Shown here piece after piece: positions 8,719 through 16,592 of a stretch of DNA of 64,000 bases. The stretch's first letter is position 1. Every line of letters begins with the position of its first letter. Source of the DNA: Solwaraspora sp. WMMD406. Lineage in GTDB: Bacteria; Actinomycetota; Actinomycetes; Mycobacteriales; Micromonosporaceae. The notes under the pieces are model-generated. The model saw only the letters and a list, made by a program, of their open reading frames with translations, was not told the origin of the DNA and made no database searches. The stretch spans positions 744,001-808,000 of the forward strand of contig NZ_JARUBF010000001.1 in the NCBI RefSeq assembly GCF_029626025.1. The letters run 5' to 3'. The position numbers were made by a program, and so were the translations under genes.

Positions 8719-9512
8719 GCCAGCTCCTCGCCGGTGGCGGTCCGACCGCCGACGACCTCGACGAACACCTCTTCCAGCGACCGACCCGAGCGTACGTCGT
8801 CGAGCGTGCCGACCCGCTTGATCACCCCGTCGGCGAGGATCGCTACGTGGCTGCAGAGCCGTTCGACCACGTCCATGACGTGGCTGGAGAAGATCACCGT
8901 CCCGCCACCGGAGACGTACCGCTGCAGGATGTCGCGGATCAGCGCGGCCGAAACCGGGTCGACGGCCTCGAACGGTTCGTCGAGCACCAGCAGCCGTGGC
9001 CCGTGTAGCAGCGCGCAGGCCAGTCCGATCTTCTTCTTCATCCCGGCCGAATAGTCGACGACCAGGGTGCGCCCGGAGTCACGCAGCGCCAGCACGTCGA
9101 GTAGCTCGGCCGCGCGTTGGTCCACCACGGCGGGATCCATGCCCCGGAGCAGCCCGTGATAGGCGAGCAGTTCCGCGCCGGTGAGCCGGTCGAACAGCCG
9201 TACCCCGTCGGGTAGAACCCCGAGCAGCGCCTTGGCCCGGACCGGGTCGGCCCAGACGTCGTGGCCGAGTACGTGTGCGGTGCCGGCGTCCGGCCGGAGC
9301 AGGCCGACCGTCATCGACAAGGTGGTGGTCTTGCCGGCACCGTTGGGACCGAGCAGGCCGTAGAACGATCCGACCGGTACGTCCAGGTTCACCCCGGCGA
9401 CGGCGATCTTCGAATCGAACCGTTTGGCGAGTCCCCGCAGGGTCAGTGCCTGCGGCTGGTGGACCTGCTGGGCATCGGCCTGCGTACGAGGAGCCTGCGG
9501 GGCATCGGTCAT
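8709..9512 (-). CDS. ABC exporter ATP-binding protein
   Basis: A 267-residue nucleotide-binding subunit. Walker A is GPNGAGKTTTL (about residues 54-64), the signature motif is the variant YSAGMKKKIGLA, Walker B is LLVLDEPFEAVD, and the switch histidine is in FSSHVMD. The modified signature is usual for ABC-2 exporters of the drug/bacteriocin type. A good SD (GGAAGG) precedes the ATG at 9512. The TnpB element begins only ~15-30 bp upstream, so its insertion may have replaced or displaced the original promoter of this operon. Confidence 0.92.
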   Translation of the reverse strand: MTDAPQAPRTQADAQQVHQPQALTLRGLAKRFDSKIAVAGVNLDVPVGSFYGLLGPNGAGKTTTLSMTVGLLRPDAGTAHVLGHDVWADPVRAKALLGVLPDGVRLFDRLTGAELLAYHGLLRGMDPAVVDQRAAELLDVLALRDSGRTLVVDYSAGMKKKIGLACALLHGPRLLVLDEPFEAVDPVSAALIRDILQRYVSGGGTVIFSSHVMDVVERLCSHVAILADGVIKRVGTLDDVRSGRSLEEVFVEVVGGRTATGEELAWL

Positions 9513-9534
9513 CGGATTCCTTCCGTGGATACTC

Positions 9535-10872
9535 CGGCCTTCAGGCCGGGGAGGAAACGGAACCCCCTGCGGGGCAGGACAGGGAAAGCCGATCCACCCG
9601 CATCCCCACGGCTCACGACCGGATCGTTAGACTGTGGACTGTGTCCAGGACCGTGAAGCGGGCGTTCAAGTACCGCTTCCACCCCACCCCGGAGCAAGCC
9701 GCCGAGCTCGCCCGGACGTTCGGCTGTGTCCGGCTGGTCTACAACAAGGCCCTGGCCGCGCGCACCGAGGCCTGGACGCAACGCCAGGAACGGGTCACCT
9801 ACAACGCCACGTCGGCGATGCTCACCGGGTGGAAGAAGACCGACGAACTCGCGTTCCTCAACGACGTCTCCTGCGTCCCTCTGCAGCAGGCGCTGCGGCA
9901 TCTGCAGACCGCGTTCACCAACTTCTGGGCGAAACGGGCCCGGTATCCGTCGTTCAAGTCGAGGAAACGGTCGCGGCGGTCTGCGGAGTACACCGCCAGC
10001 GCGTTCCGGTGGCGCGACGGCCGCCTCACCCTGGCGAAGATGACCGCACCGTTGGACATCGTGTGGTCGCGTCCGTTGCCGGAGGGTGCGGTGCCGTCGA
10101 CGGTGACCGTGTCGCAGGACCCGGCGGGCCGCTGGTACGTCTCCCTGCTCTGCGACGACCGGATCGAGCAGGTGTCGGCCTCCACTGCCGTGGTGGGGGT
10201 CGACGCCGGTCTCGACAGCCTGTTCACCCTGTCGACCGGGGAGAAGATCGCCAACCCGAGGCACGAACGCCGCGACCGCCAGCGGCTGGCCCGCGCCCAA
10301 CGCAACCTCGCCCGTAAGGCCAAAGGCTCGGCGAACCGGGCCAAGGCCCGGCTGGCGGTGGCCCGGGTGCATGCCCGGATCGCCGACCGCCGCCGCGACC
10401 ACCTGCACAAGCTGACCACTCGGCTCGTTCGTGACACCCAAACGATCGTGATCGAGGACCTGGCCGTCCGTAACATGGTGGCCAACCACTCGCTGGCCCG
10501 CGCCATCTCCGACGCGGGTTGGCGGCAGTTCCGGACCATGCTGGCCTACAAGGCCGACTGGTACGGCCGGGACCTGGTGGTCGTGGACCGCTGGTTCCCG
10601 TCGACCCGACTGTGCTCGGCCTGTGGCGCCCTCGCGCAACACCTGCCGTTGGCGGTCCGGTCGTGGACGTGCCGGTGCGGGCGGACCCACGACCGGGACG
10701 TGAACGCGGCCCGCAACCTTCTCGCGGAGGGGCTCTCCGTGATTGCCTGTGGAGGCGGTGTAAGACCTCACCGGGAGTTCTCCTCTCGGACGGGGCGGTC
10801 GTCGGTGAAGCAGGAACCCCTGGGGCGACCCAGGGAATCCCCGTCGGTTAGGGCGGGGAGGATTGTCAAGAC
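9535..10872 (+). mobile_element. TnpB-only IS200/IS605-like element (approximate ends)
   Basis: The unit consists of a TnpB gene with no adjacent TnpA. The left end carries a short hairpin (CCGGCCTTCAGGCCGG) followed by GGGGAGGAAACGG; the right end carries the related GGGCGGGGAGGATTGTC. Subterminal hairpins and a 3' end overlapping the TnpB coding region are usual for IS200/IS605 elements. The boundaries are estimates because such elements make no target-site duplication. Confidence 0.65.
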
Positions 10873-10882
10873 CCGACGGTAA
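9641..10882 (+). CDS. tnpB: TnpB RNA-guided transposon nuclease (OrfB family)
   Basis: 413 residues from the GTG at 9641 (VSRTVKRAFKYRFHPTPEQ). The helix-turn-helix/WED start (KYRFHPTPEQAAELARTFG), the RuvC-like acidic residues (Asp in VVGVDAGLDSLFTL, Glu in TIVIEDLAVRNM, Asp in THDRDVNAARN) and the zinc ribbon (CSAC...CRCG) are all present, so the nuclease looks intact. TnpB uses an RNA from the element's right end to cut DNA next to a short target-adjacent motif. The last ~12 codons (AGRIVKTRR) run through the right-end repeat and probably use a stop in flanking DNA. A longer upstream reading frame from 9275 is antisense to the ABC ATPase and is not used. Confidence 0.9.
   Translation: MSRTVKRAFKYRFHPTPEQAAELARTFGCVRLVYNKALAARTEAWTQRQERVTYNATSAMLTGWKKTDELAFLNDVSCVPLQQALRHLQTAFTNFWAKRARYPSFKSRKRSRRSAEYTASAFRWRDGRLTLAKMTAPLDIVWSRPLPEGAVPSTVTVSQDPAGRWYVSLLCDDRIEQVSASTAVVGVDAGLDSLFTLSTGEKIANPRHERRDRQRLARAQRNLARKAKGSANRAKARLAVARVHARIADRRRDHLHKLTTRLVRDTQTIVIEDLAVRNMVANHSLARAISDAGWRQFRTMLAYKADWYGRDLVVVDRWFPSTRLCSACGALAQHLPLAVRSWTCRCGRTHDRDVNAARNLLAEGLSVIACGGGVRPHREFSSRTGRSSVKQEPLGRPRESPSVRAGRIVKTRR
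10740..10872 (+). ncRNA. Probable omega/right-end RNA of the TnpB element
   Basis: Known TnpB guide RNAs derive from the last ~100-150 nt of the element and overlap the tnpB 3' end. Here the GC-rich, hairpin-prone region up to GGGCGGGGAGGATTGTC would be the scaffold, with the guide being the flanking bases starting near 10870. The position is inferred from family knowledge; no structure was computed. Confidence 0.35.
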
Positions 10883-10921
10883 CCACAGCCGGCCAGGTTC
10901 CGCTCGGGCGCAGGAACGATC

Positions 10922-10950
10922 CGTCCCTCGTACCTGGGGCACGAGGGACG
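10922..10950 (-). terminator. Hairpin downstream of the symporter gene
   Basis: CGTCCCTCGT and ACGAGGGACG form a perfect 10-bp stem with a 9-nt loop, about 75 bp beyond the stop of the minus-strand symporter. There is no T run, but it is placed as expected for a terminator. Confidence 0.5.
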
Positions 10951-11026
10951 ACGGCAGGAGGCACGACGCGCGAAGGCACGACACACTAGAGCAGGACGCG
11001 CCCGACACGTACCTGACGCCGCGTGC

Positions 11027-12670
11027 CTAGAGTCGCAGGCTCTCCGGCGCGTGCAGCCGCAGCATGGTGGCGTTGAGCTGGTTCGGCAGCCGTCGGCGGG
11101 TCACCGCCGAGACCAGCACCATCACCGCGAACGCCAACGGTACGGTCCACGCCGCCGGTTGCGCGACCAGCGCAGCCGGCCAGCCGGTCAACGGCGGACC
11201 GAGTACGGTGCACAGCACCGCGCCGACCGCCGCACCGCCACCGACGACGATCCCGGCCGCCGCGCCGGCGTCGGTCAGACCCCGCCACCAGATGCCGAGC
11301 ACAAGCAACGGGCAGAAGCTCGACGCCGCCACCGCGAACGCCAGCCCGACGACCTGCGAGACGTCCAGGCCGGAGACGTTCAACGCGAGCACCATCGGCA
11401 CCAGGCCGGCGACCAGCGCGGCCAACCGGAAACCCGACACGGAGCCGCTTTTCAGCACGTCGGTCGAGACCGCCCCGGCGACGCTGGTCAGCAACCCGGA
11501 GGAGGTGGAGAGAAACGCGGCGAACGCCCCGGCGGCGACCAGCGCGGCGAGCAGTTGGCCGAGCAGTCCGCCGCCGAGCGCGGCCTCCGGCAGCAGCACC
11601 ACCACGGCGTCGGAGCGGCCGGTCATCAGCAGCTGCGGGGTGTAGATCCGGCCGAGCACCCCGTACAGGGTGGGGAACAGGTAGAACGTGCCGACCAGGG
11701 CGAGCACCACCAGGGTGGTCCGGCGGGCGGCGGCACCGTCCGGGTTGGTGTAGAACCGCACCAGTACGTGCGGCAGCCCCATGGTGCCGAGGAAGGTCGC
11801 CAGGATCAGCGAGTACGTGGCGAACAGGCCCTGGTCGCCGTGCTCGGGGTCGCCGGGGAACAGCCACGAGAGCCCACGGTTGGCGTCGACGCCGGACACC
11901 TCGGGCACCTCGTCACCGGCGGCGAAGCTCACCTCCGTACCCGGGTCGACCTGCTCGGTGCGGCCGTCGAGGTAGGTGAGGGTCGCGGGCTGCTCGACCA
12001 CGACGGTGGTGGCCTGGGTGAAGGTCAATCCGTCCGGTGGGGTGACCGGCGGTCGGCCGTCGGCCTGCCACTGCAGGGCCAGGAAGATCGCTGGTACGGC
12101 GAGCGCGGTCAACTTCAGCCAATACTGGAAGGCCTGCACGAAGGTGACCGCCCGCATGCCGCCGAGCGCCACGTTCGCGGTCACCACCCCGCCGACCAGC
12201 AGCGCCCCCAGCGGGTACGGCGCCCCGGTGACCGTGGCCAGGGTCAGGCCGGCCCCCTGCAACTGTGGCAGCAGATAGAACCAGCCGATGAAGATGACGA
12301 ACACGGTGGCCAGTTGGCGCAGCCGGCGCGAGCCGAGCCGGATCTCGCAGAAGTCGGGCAGGGTGAACGCACCGGAGCGGCGCAGCGGCGCCGCCACGAA
12401 CAGCAGCAACGCCAGGTAGCCGGCGGCGAATCCGACCGGATACCAGAGCACGTCGACGCCGTACTTGAGGATCAGCCCGGCGATGCCGAGGAACGACGCG
12501 GCGGACAGGTATTCGCCGCCGATCGCCGCCGCGTTCCAGGCCGGGCTGACCGTACGGGAGGCGACCAGGAAGTCCGAGGTGGTCCGGGCCAGTTTGAGAC
12601 CGTAGAAGCCGATCGCGACGGTCACCAGGGTGACCGCCACCAGCGCCGGGATCACGTACGGGTTGGCCAC
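11027..12670 (-). CDS. Sodium:solute symporter, cation/acetate (ActP/MctC) type
   Basis: A 547-residue SSS-family transporter with about 13 hydrophobic helices. It carries the family stretches TTSDFLVASRTVSPAWNAAA, SAASFLGIAGLI and TMGLPHVLVRFYT. The best match is the actinobacterial monocarboxylate/acetate permease. An extracytoplasmic loop near residues 220-265 (EQVDPGTEVSFAAGDEVPE) is also seen in MctC-like proteins. It follows the small membrane gene by 10 bp, the usual pairing. It probably imports acetate, pyruvate or propionate driven by Na+ or H+. Confidence 0.87.
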   Translation of the reverse strand: MANPYVIPALVAVTLVTVAIGFYGLKLARTTSDFLVASRTVSPAWNAAAIGGEYLSAASFLGIAGLILKYGVDVLWYPVGFAAGYLALLLFVAAPLRRSGAFTLPDFCEIRLGSRRLRQLATVFVIFIGWFYLLPQLQGAGLTLATVTGAPYPLGALLVGGVVTANVALGGMRAVTFVQAFQYWLKLTALAVPAIFLALQWQADGRPPVTPPDGLTFTQATTVVVEQPATLTYLDGRTEQVDPGTEVSFAAGDEVPEVSGVDANRGLSWLFPGDPEHGDQGLFATYSLILATFLGTMGLPHVLVRFYTNPDGAAARRTTLVVLALVGTFYLFPTLYGVLGRIYTPQLLMTGRSDAVVVLLPEAALGGGLLGQLLAALVAAGAFAAFLSTSSGLLTSVAGAVSTDVLKSGSVSGFRLAALVAGLVPMVLALNVSGLDVSQVVGLAFAVAASSFCPLLVLGIWWRGLTDAGAAAGIVVGGGAAVGAVLCTVLGPPLTGWPAALVAQPAAWTVPLAFAVMVLVSAVTRRRLPNQLNATMLRLHAPESLRL

Positions 12671-12680
12671 CGGTCGTGCC

Positions 12681-13151
12681 TCAGCGTTCCGGCCGGCGGA
12701 CCAGGGCGGTGAAGTCCTGTTCGTTGCGTTCGGCCAGGTGGACGTAGGCGATCCCGACCGCGACGAGGAACGGGAACGCGCCGACGCCGAGCAGCAGCCA
12801 GGGCAGGTTGACGCCGGCCAGCTTCATGGTGCCGACCGCCGGGGCGACGGCGAACAGCAGCGGCAGGGCGCCGAGTCCGATCGCGACGACGACCGCCAGC
12901 CGTAGCGCCAGCGCGAGTTGGGCCCGGACCAGGCCACGGATCAGCGTTTCGCCGATCTGGGTTTGTTCGGCGAGGTCGGCGCGGAGCCGGTCGGGGTCGC
13001 CGCGTCGCCGGGTGTCGGCCAGCACGACCCGGACCCGCTGGGGTGGCTGGGCGGGCGGTGCGGGTCCCGGTCCCGATCCCGGTCCCGCTGTCGGGTGTGG
13101 CTGGCCGGCGCCGTCGGGCGTGGCGTTGCCCGCGTCGTCGGTTTCGGCCAT
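12681..13151 (-). CDS. Small two-TM membrane protein partner of the symporter
   Basis: A 156-residue protein. Its N-terminal third is Pro/Gly-rich and disordered; two hydrophobic helices follow (LRLAVVVAIGLGALPLLFAV and PWLLLGVGAFPFLVAVGIAY), then a short tail LAERNEQDFTALV. The position directly upstream of an acetate-type symporter and the two-helix layout match the DUF485-like partners of ActP. Its exact role is unknown; assembly or regulation of the transporter is likely. Confidence 0.75.
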   Translation of the reverse strand: MAETDDAGNATPDGAGQPHPTAGPGSGPGPAPPAQPPQRVRVVLADTRRRGDPDRLRADLAEQTQIGETLIRGLVRAQLALALRLAVVVAIGLGALPLLFAVAPAVGTMKLAGVNLPWLLLGVGAFPFLVAVGIAYVHLAERNEQDFTALVRRPER

Positions 13152-13269
13152 GCCGGCAGTCTCACCGCCCGCCGCTGATTGTCAAGCATCGGTACGCCGT
13201 CGCGGCCCGATCTGTGCCTCGACGCCCCACACCGCCGGATCTGACCGGGGAGCATGTCCGACCCCGGCT

Positions 13270-13315
13270 CGACAGCGAAGCGCCCAACCGCATCGACAGC
13301 GAAGCGCCCAACCGC
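13270..13315. repeat. 22-bp direct repeat (two copies, 24-bp period)
   Basis: Two identical 22-bp copies at 13270-13291 and 13294-13315, separated by 2 bp. Each contains AGCGCCCAA, which can pair with TTGGGCGCT just downstream, so either copy could form the terminator stem of the tRNA-Phe transcript. Confidence 0.9.
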
Positions 13316-13333
13316 AGGAGGCGATTGGGCGCT
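13303..13333 (-). terminator. Hairpin terminator downstream of tRNA-Phe
   Basis: AGCGCCCAA (13303-13311) pairs perfectly with TTGGGCGCT (13325-13333), a 9-bp stem with a 13-nt loop, 24 bp beyond the 3' end of the minus-strand tRNA-Phe. No long T tract follows. Confidence 0.55.
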
Positions 13334-13357
13334 GCTGAAGCCCGGCGAGAGGCTTTG

Positions 13358-13431
13358 TGGCCAGGGGCGGGGTCGAACCGCCGACCTTCCGATTTTCAGT
13401 CGGACGCTCGTACCAACTGAGCTACCTGGCC
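13358..13431 (-). tRNA. tRNA-Phe (GAA)
   Basis: A 74-nt cloverleaf on the minus strand. Acceptor stem GGCCAGG/CCTGGCC, D-arm with AGCTCAGTTGGTA, anticodon stem-loop TCCGA-CTGAAAA-TCGGA (anticodon GAA) and T-arm GGCGGTTCGACCCCGCC. Discriminator A; CCA is not encoded. Confidence 0.97.
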
Positions 13432-13498
13432 GGGCACTCGGGTCATGGTACCCGTCCGGTGACCGATGCCACCGACCGGTGGCCATGGCCCCGGAAAA

Positions 13499-13539
13499 CG
13501 CAACGCCGCGCGTCGAAACGCACGGCGATCGGCGTTGCG
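13499..13539 (-). terminator. Rho-independent terminator downstream of tRNA-Asp
   Basis: CGCAACGCC and GGCGTTGCG form a perfect 9-bp stem (13531-13539 with 13499-13507), followed on the minus strand by TTTT (13498-13495). It lies directly after the 3' end of tRNA-Asp. Confidence 0.75.
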
Positions 13540-13613
13540 CGGTCCTGACGGGACTTGAACCCGCGACCTCCGCCTTGACAGGGCGGCGAGCACTCCAACT
13601 GCTCCACAGGACC
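13540..13613 (-). tRNA. tRNA-Asp (GTC)
   Basis: A 74-nt cloverleaf on the minus strand. Acceptor stem GGTCCTG/CAGGACC, anticodon stem-loop CGCCC-TGTCAAG region giving anticodon GTC, T-arm CGCGGGTTCAAGTCCCGT, discriminator G. CCA is not encoded. Confidence 0.96.
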
Positions 13614-13680
13614 TCGTGTCGCTCTGGCCTGGCACCGGAACTCCGGCGTCGACCAGTCTTGCCCCGGCCTGAGCCGGTCG

Positions 13681-13753
13681 TGCCCCCAACGGGATTCGAA
13701 CCCGTGCTACCGCCTTGAAAGGGCGGCGTCCTGGGCCGCTAGACGATGAGGGC
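13681..13753 (-). tRNA. tRNA-Glu (TTC)
   Basis: A 73-nt cloverleaf on the minus strand. Acceptor GCCCTCA pairs with TGGGGGC (one U-G wobble), anticodon loop CTTTCAA with anticodon TTC, T-arm ACGGGTTCGAATCCCGT, discriminator A. It is the first of a three-tRNA run (Glu, Asp, Phe) transcribed leftwards. Confidence 0.96.
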
Positions 13754-13877
13754 GGCCCCATCATCATCGCACATGGCGACTCTGACGGTCGTGCTCCCAT
13801 CCGGCCCCGCCGGAAGCTTGCGAAAGCATACGTGACGCGTACGCCTCGGACCAAACCAGATCGAGGGGCTGGAAGGA

Positions 13878-14825
13878 TCAGGGGGAAAGGCTAGCACCGA
13901 GCAGTGTGATCCCGTACCGCTGCCTCAGTTCGGCCAGTACGGCGGGGCAGGCGGCCACCGTCGCGGACCGGTCGCCACCGCCGTCGTGCAGCAGGACGAT
14001 CGAGCCGGGGCGGGACTTCGTCTGAATCCGGTCGACGATCTCGTCGTGGGTCGGCTTGTCCCAGTCGCGGGGGTCGACGTCCCAGTCGAGGGCGACCATG
14101 CCCAGGTCGTTGGCGACCGCCACGGCCGTCGGCGTCCACGCCCCGCCGGGGTGCCGGAAGTGCCCGATCGGCACGCCGGGGACCACCCGTCGGATTTCCT
14201 TGTTGGTCCGCAGCAGGTTGGCCCGGATCTCCGTCTCGGGCCGCAGCCCGAGATCGAGTTCGTGGCCCCAGCTGTGGTTGCACAGGGTGTGTCCCTCCCG
14301 CACGATCCGGGCCACCAGCGCCGGATGTCGCCGGACCTCGGTGCCGACCAGGCAGAACATCGCCTTGACCTGGGCCGCCCGCAGTTGGTCGAGGATCTGC
14401 GGGGTCCACGTCGGGTGCGGCCCGTCGTCGAACGTCACCGCGACCCGTGAGCTGCCGGTCAGCCGTTGCAGCAGGCGCGGGTCGACGGTGGGCCGAGGGG
14501 CGGCACTCGGCGACCCGCCGGGCGAGCCTGCGGCACCCGCAGGGGAGCCGGTGGCGGACGGCGCGGCCGACGGCCGGGGCGGCGGATCGGGGTCGACCGA
14601 GGGCGGCGGGGTCGGTGTCACACCCGGCGGCGGGCTCGGTGCCGGGTCGGCGGCCGGGTTGTCGGTCACCGATTCCGGCGGCGGCTGCGGTGCCGGCCCG
14701 AGACCCGCCGTGGCCGACCAGGACGGTGGGGTCTGCCGGGCGGCGCGGACGGCGGCGATGCTCTCGCTGCCGACCAGCAGGGCGAACACCGTCAGACCGG
14801 CCGCGAACACGGTGCGTTTCGACAT
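13878..14825 (-). CDS. Secreted/anchored polysaccharide deacetylase (NodB domain, CE4)
   Basis: 315 residues from the ATG at 14825. A signal peptide or anchor (TVFAAGLTVFALLVGSESIA) is followed by a ~85-residue Pro/Ser/Ala linker, then a NodB homology domain. Motif 1 is TFDDGPHPTWT (catalytic Asp plus metal Asp), motif 2 is NHSWGHELDL (H-x3-H metal ligands), and later motifs are FRHPGGAW and IVLLHDGGGD. All key metal and catalytic residues are present. CE4 enzymes de-N-acetylate peptidoglycan, chitin or exopolysaccharide outside the cell. The gene lies just downstream of the regulator gene; shared control is possible but not shown. Confidence 0.9.
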   Translation of the reverse strand: MSKRTVFAAGLTVFALLVGSESIAAVRAARQTPPSWSATAGLGPAPQPPPESVTDNPAADPAPSPPPGVTPTPPPSVDPDPPPRPSAAPSATGSPAGAAGSPGGSPSAAPRPTVDPRLLQRLTGSSRVAVTFDDGPHPTWTPQILDQLRAAQVKAMFCLVGTEVRRHPALVARIVREGHTLCNHSWGHELDLGLRPETEIRANLLRTNKEIRRVVPGVPIGHFRHPGGAWTPTAVAVANDLGMVALDWDVDPRDWDKPTHDEIVDRIQTKSRPGSIVLLHDGGGDRSATVAACPAVLAELRQRYGITLLGASLSP

Positions 14826-14872
14826 CTCGACTCCGGGCAGAGGGGGTACGCCAGAGCGGGCGATCCCACACG

Positions 14873-15961
14873 CTAGCCGAGGATTGCTCGCGGATCGACC
14901 CACGTTTCGCCCGCCGGCTCCGGATCGGCCGAGGCGACCGTCTGGTCGGCCACCTGGCACAGGGTCACCGCGCTCGCCAGTGTCCCGGCGTGGGCCACCC
15001 CGTCGGGCAGCTGGTCGACGGTCCACCCCGGGCCGGTCGCCAACACCAACAGCGGGCGGTGCCGACCCGTACGGACGGCCGACAGCTGGGCCGGATCGGC
15101 CGTGCTGGCCGAATGTGACCAGACGACCACCGCCGACGGGCCGGTCCGGTCGGTCGCCGCGACCAGCGCCGCCGCCGGTACGCGGGCACCGAGCAGGCGG
15201 CTCACCACCCCGGCTTCGGTGAGCGCCGCCGCCAGTGCCTCCAGCGGCAGGGTGTGCTGTTCCTCGTCGGCGCAGGCCAGCAGCACCCCTGGCCCACCAC
15301 GGTGGGAGCCGCCACTGGTCGCCGGCCGGGTGACGGTGGCGAAGGCCTCCGAGACGCAGCGGGACAGCAGGTGCTCGACCTCGATGAAACCGGAGGTCGC
15401 GGCGTACCGGTCGCCCAACCCGGCCAGCACCGGTCGCAGTACGTGTTCCCAGGTGGCGACGACCCCGTCGGTCCGCAACGCCCGTTCGATGATGTCCCGC
15501 ATCGCGCCGTTGTCCAGCCGTACGGCGGCTCGGGCCAGCCCCCGGGCCACCGGACCGGCCGCGCCGACGCCGATGGTGAACCCGCCCCCGGCGCGACTGA
15601 CCCCCGCCGGGCTGGAAACCTGGCCGACCCCCGCCGGGCCGGAAGCTTGGCTGGCCCCCGCCGGGCCGGGGACGCGGCTGACGTCTGTCCCGGTCGGCTC
15701 GCCGGTCTCGGCGGTCTCGGCGCTCCGCGTCCACGGCGCACGCCGGGCCCAGCGGGCCGCTTCGGCCGGGGCGACCCCGTCTGCCGTCAACCGGCGCATC
15801 ACCTCCAGCCGGGCCAGGTCTTCCTGGCTGTACCGACGGTGGTGACCTTTGACGTGCTGGGTCGGCCCCAGCCCGTACCGCTGATGCCAGGTCCGCAGTG
15901 TGGTGACGGCGACGCCGAGCCGGCGTGCCACGCTGCCCGCGCTCAGCGCGTCATCGCCCAC
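14873..15961 (-). CDS. MerR-family regulator with B12-binding domain (LitR/CarH-like)
   Basis: 362 residues. An N-terminal MerR helix-turn-helix (SAGSVARRLGVAVTTLRTWH, residues ~7-26, then YSQEDLARLEVM) is followed by a Pro/Gly linker made of three 9-residue repeats, then a helical cap and a cobalamin-type Rossmann domain. In LitR/CarH the cap carries W-x9-EH and the B12 domain carries (E/D)xHxxG. Here the matching segments read Y-x9-EH (YAATSGFIEVEH) and EQHTLP, so the tryptophan and the glycine are replaced while both histidines remain. Family members repress carotenoid and photolyase genes in the dark using adenosylcobalamin. The neighbouring idi, crtI, crtE, crtB and phr genes support that role. 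It overlaps idi by 11 bp and is transcribed after it. Confidence 0.83.
   Translation of the reverse strand: MGDDALSAGSVARRLGVAVTTLRTWHQRYGLGPTQHVKGHHRRYSQEDLARLEVMRRLTADGVAPAEAARWARRAPWTRSAETAETGEPTGTDVSRVPGPAGASQASGPAGVGQVSSPAGVSRAGGGFTIGVGAAGPVARGLARAAVRLDNGAMRDIIERALRTDGVVATWEHVLRPVLAGLGDRYAATSGFIEVEHLLSRCVSEAFATVTRPATSGGSHRGGPGVLLACADEEQHTLPLEALAAALTEAGVVSRLLGARVPAAALVAATDRTGPSAVVVWSHSASTADPAQLSAVRTGRHRPLLVLATGPGWTVDQLPDGVAHAGTLASAVTLCQVADQTVASADPEPAGETWVDPRAILG
15599..15679. repeat. In-frame 27-bp repeat x 3 in the regulator linker
   Basis: Three imperfect 27-bp units sharing CCCCCGCCGGGC. Translated on the minus strand they give 9-residue units of the form xSxxSGPAG between the DNA-binding and B12-binding domains, so they change only linker length. 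Confidence 0.85.
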
Positions 15962-16562
15962 CCGACCGCTCCGGGGCGGCGCCCTGGCCTTCCTGGCGCA
16001 GGGCGGAGAACCGGCCTTCCTGACGGAGGGCGAAGAACTGGCCGGCGACGCCGGCCAGCCACGGCGCGTACGTGTCGGGGGTGTCGGTCAGGCCGGTGCG
16101 CAACTGGTCGGCGGGCACCCAGCGCAGTTCGGCGACCTCGGTGGGATCCGGGCGTAGCGGGGTGTCCGGGTCGAGCCGACCGAGCAGTACGTGGTCGTAC
16201 TCGTACTCGGTCCGTCCGGTGACCGGGTCGGTGGCGTGGTAGGTGTGGACGCCGATCTCGGTTAGCTCGACCGGCGGTATGCCCACTTCCTCATCGAGGC
16301 GGCGGATGGCGGCTTCGGTGATGGACTGTCCCGGTTGGGGATGCCCGCAGCAGGTGTTGGCCCAGCGCAGCGGGAAGCGGGTCTTGACCGCCGCGCGCTG
16401 TTGCAGCAGGAGCCGGTCGTCGGCGTCGACCAGGAGGACCGAGAACGCCCGGTGCAGCTGGCCGGGGGGCTGATGGGCGTCGGCGACGGTGATCGCCCCG
16501 ATCGGCTGGCCGGCTGGGTCGACCAGTTCGACCAGGTGGTGCTCCCGCGAATCGATCATCAC
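15951..16562 (-). CDS. idi: Isopentenyl-diphosphate delta-isomerase, type 1
   Basis: A 203-residue Nudix-fold enzyme that interconverts IPP and DMAPP. The catalytic cysteine is in WANTCCGHPQPGQ, the Nudix-like helix is AAIRRLDEEVGI and the catalytic glutamate is in TEYEYDHVL. The C-terminus has a duplicated short segment (FFALRQEGRFSALRQEG) after the usual end of the fold. It supplies DMAPP for the GGPP synthase upstream. It follows crtI by 30 bp and overlaps the regulator gene, so crtE, crtI, idi and the regulator look like one operon. Confidence 0.94.
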   Translation of the reverse strand: MMIDSREHHLVELVDPAGQPIGAITVADAHQPPGQLHRAFSVLLVDADDRLLLQQRAAVKTRFPLRWANTCCGHPQPGQSITEAAIRRLDEEVGIPPVELTEIGVHTYHATDPVTGRTEYEYDHVLLGRLDPDTPLRPDPTEVAELRWVPADQLRTGLTDTPDTYAPWLAGVAGQFFALRQEGRFSALRQEGQGAAPERSGGR

Positions 16563-16592
16563 GCGCTCCCCGCCATCACAGGCTTTCCGCCA

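Noticed and set aside
9275-9640. N-terminal extension of TnpB
   Set aside because: The extra 122 codons overlap the ABC ATPase on the other strand and the element's left end; TnpB proteins begin at the KRAFKYRF block.
13358-13753. tRNA-associated integrated element (attachment site)
   Set aside because: No integrase gene and no repeated tRNA 3' end nearby; ordinary tRNA cluster.
15951-16562. MutT-type Nudix hydrolase
   Set aside because: The NTCCGHP cysteine and EYEYDH glutamate are those of type 1 IPP isomerase, and the crt neighbours agree.
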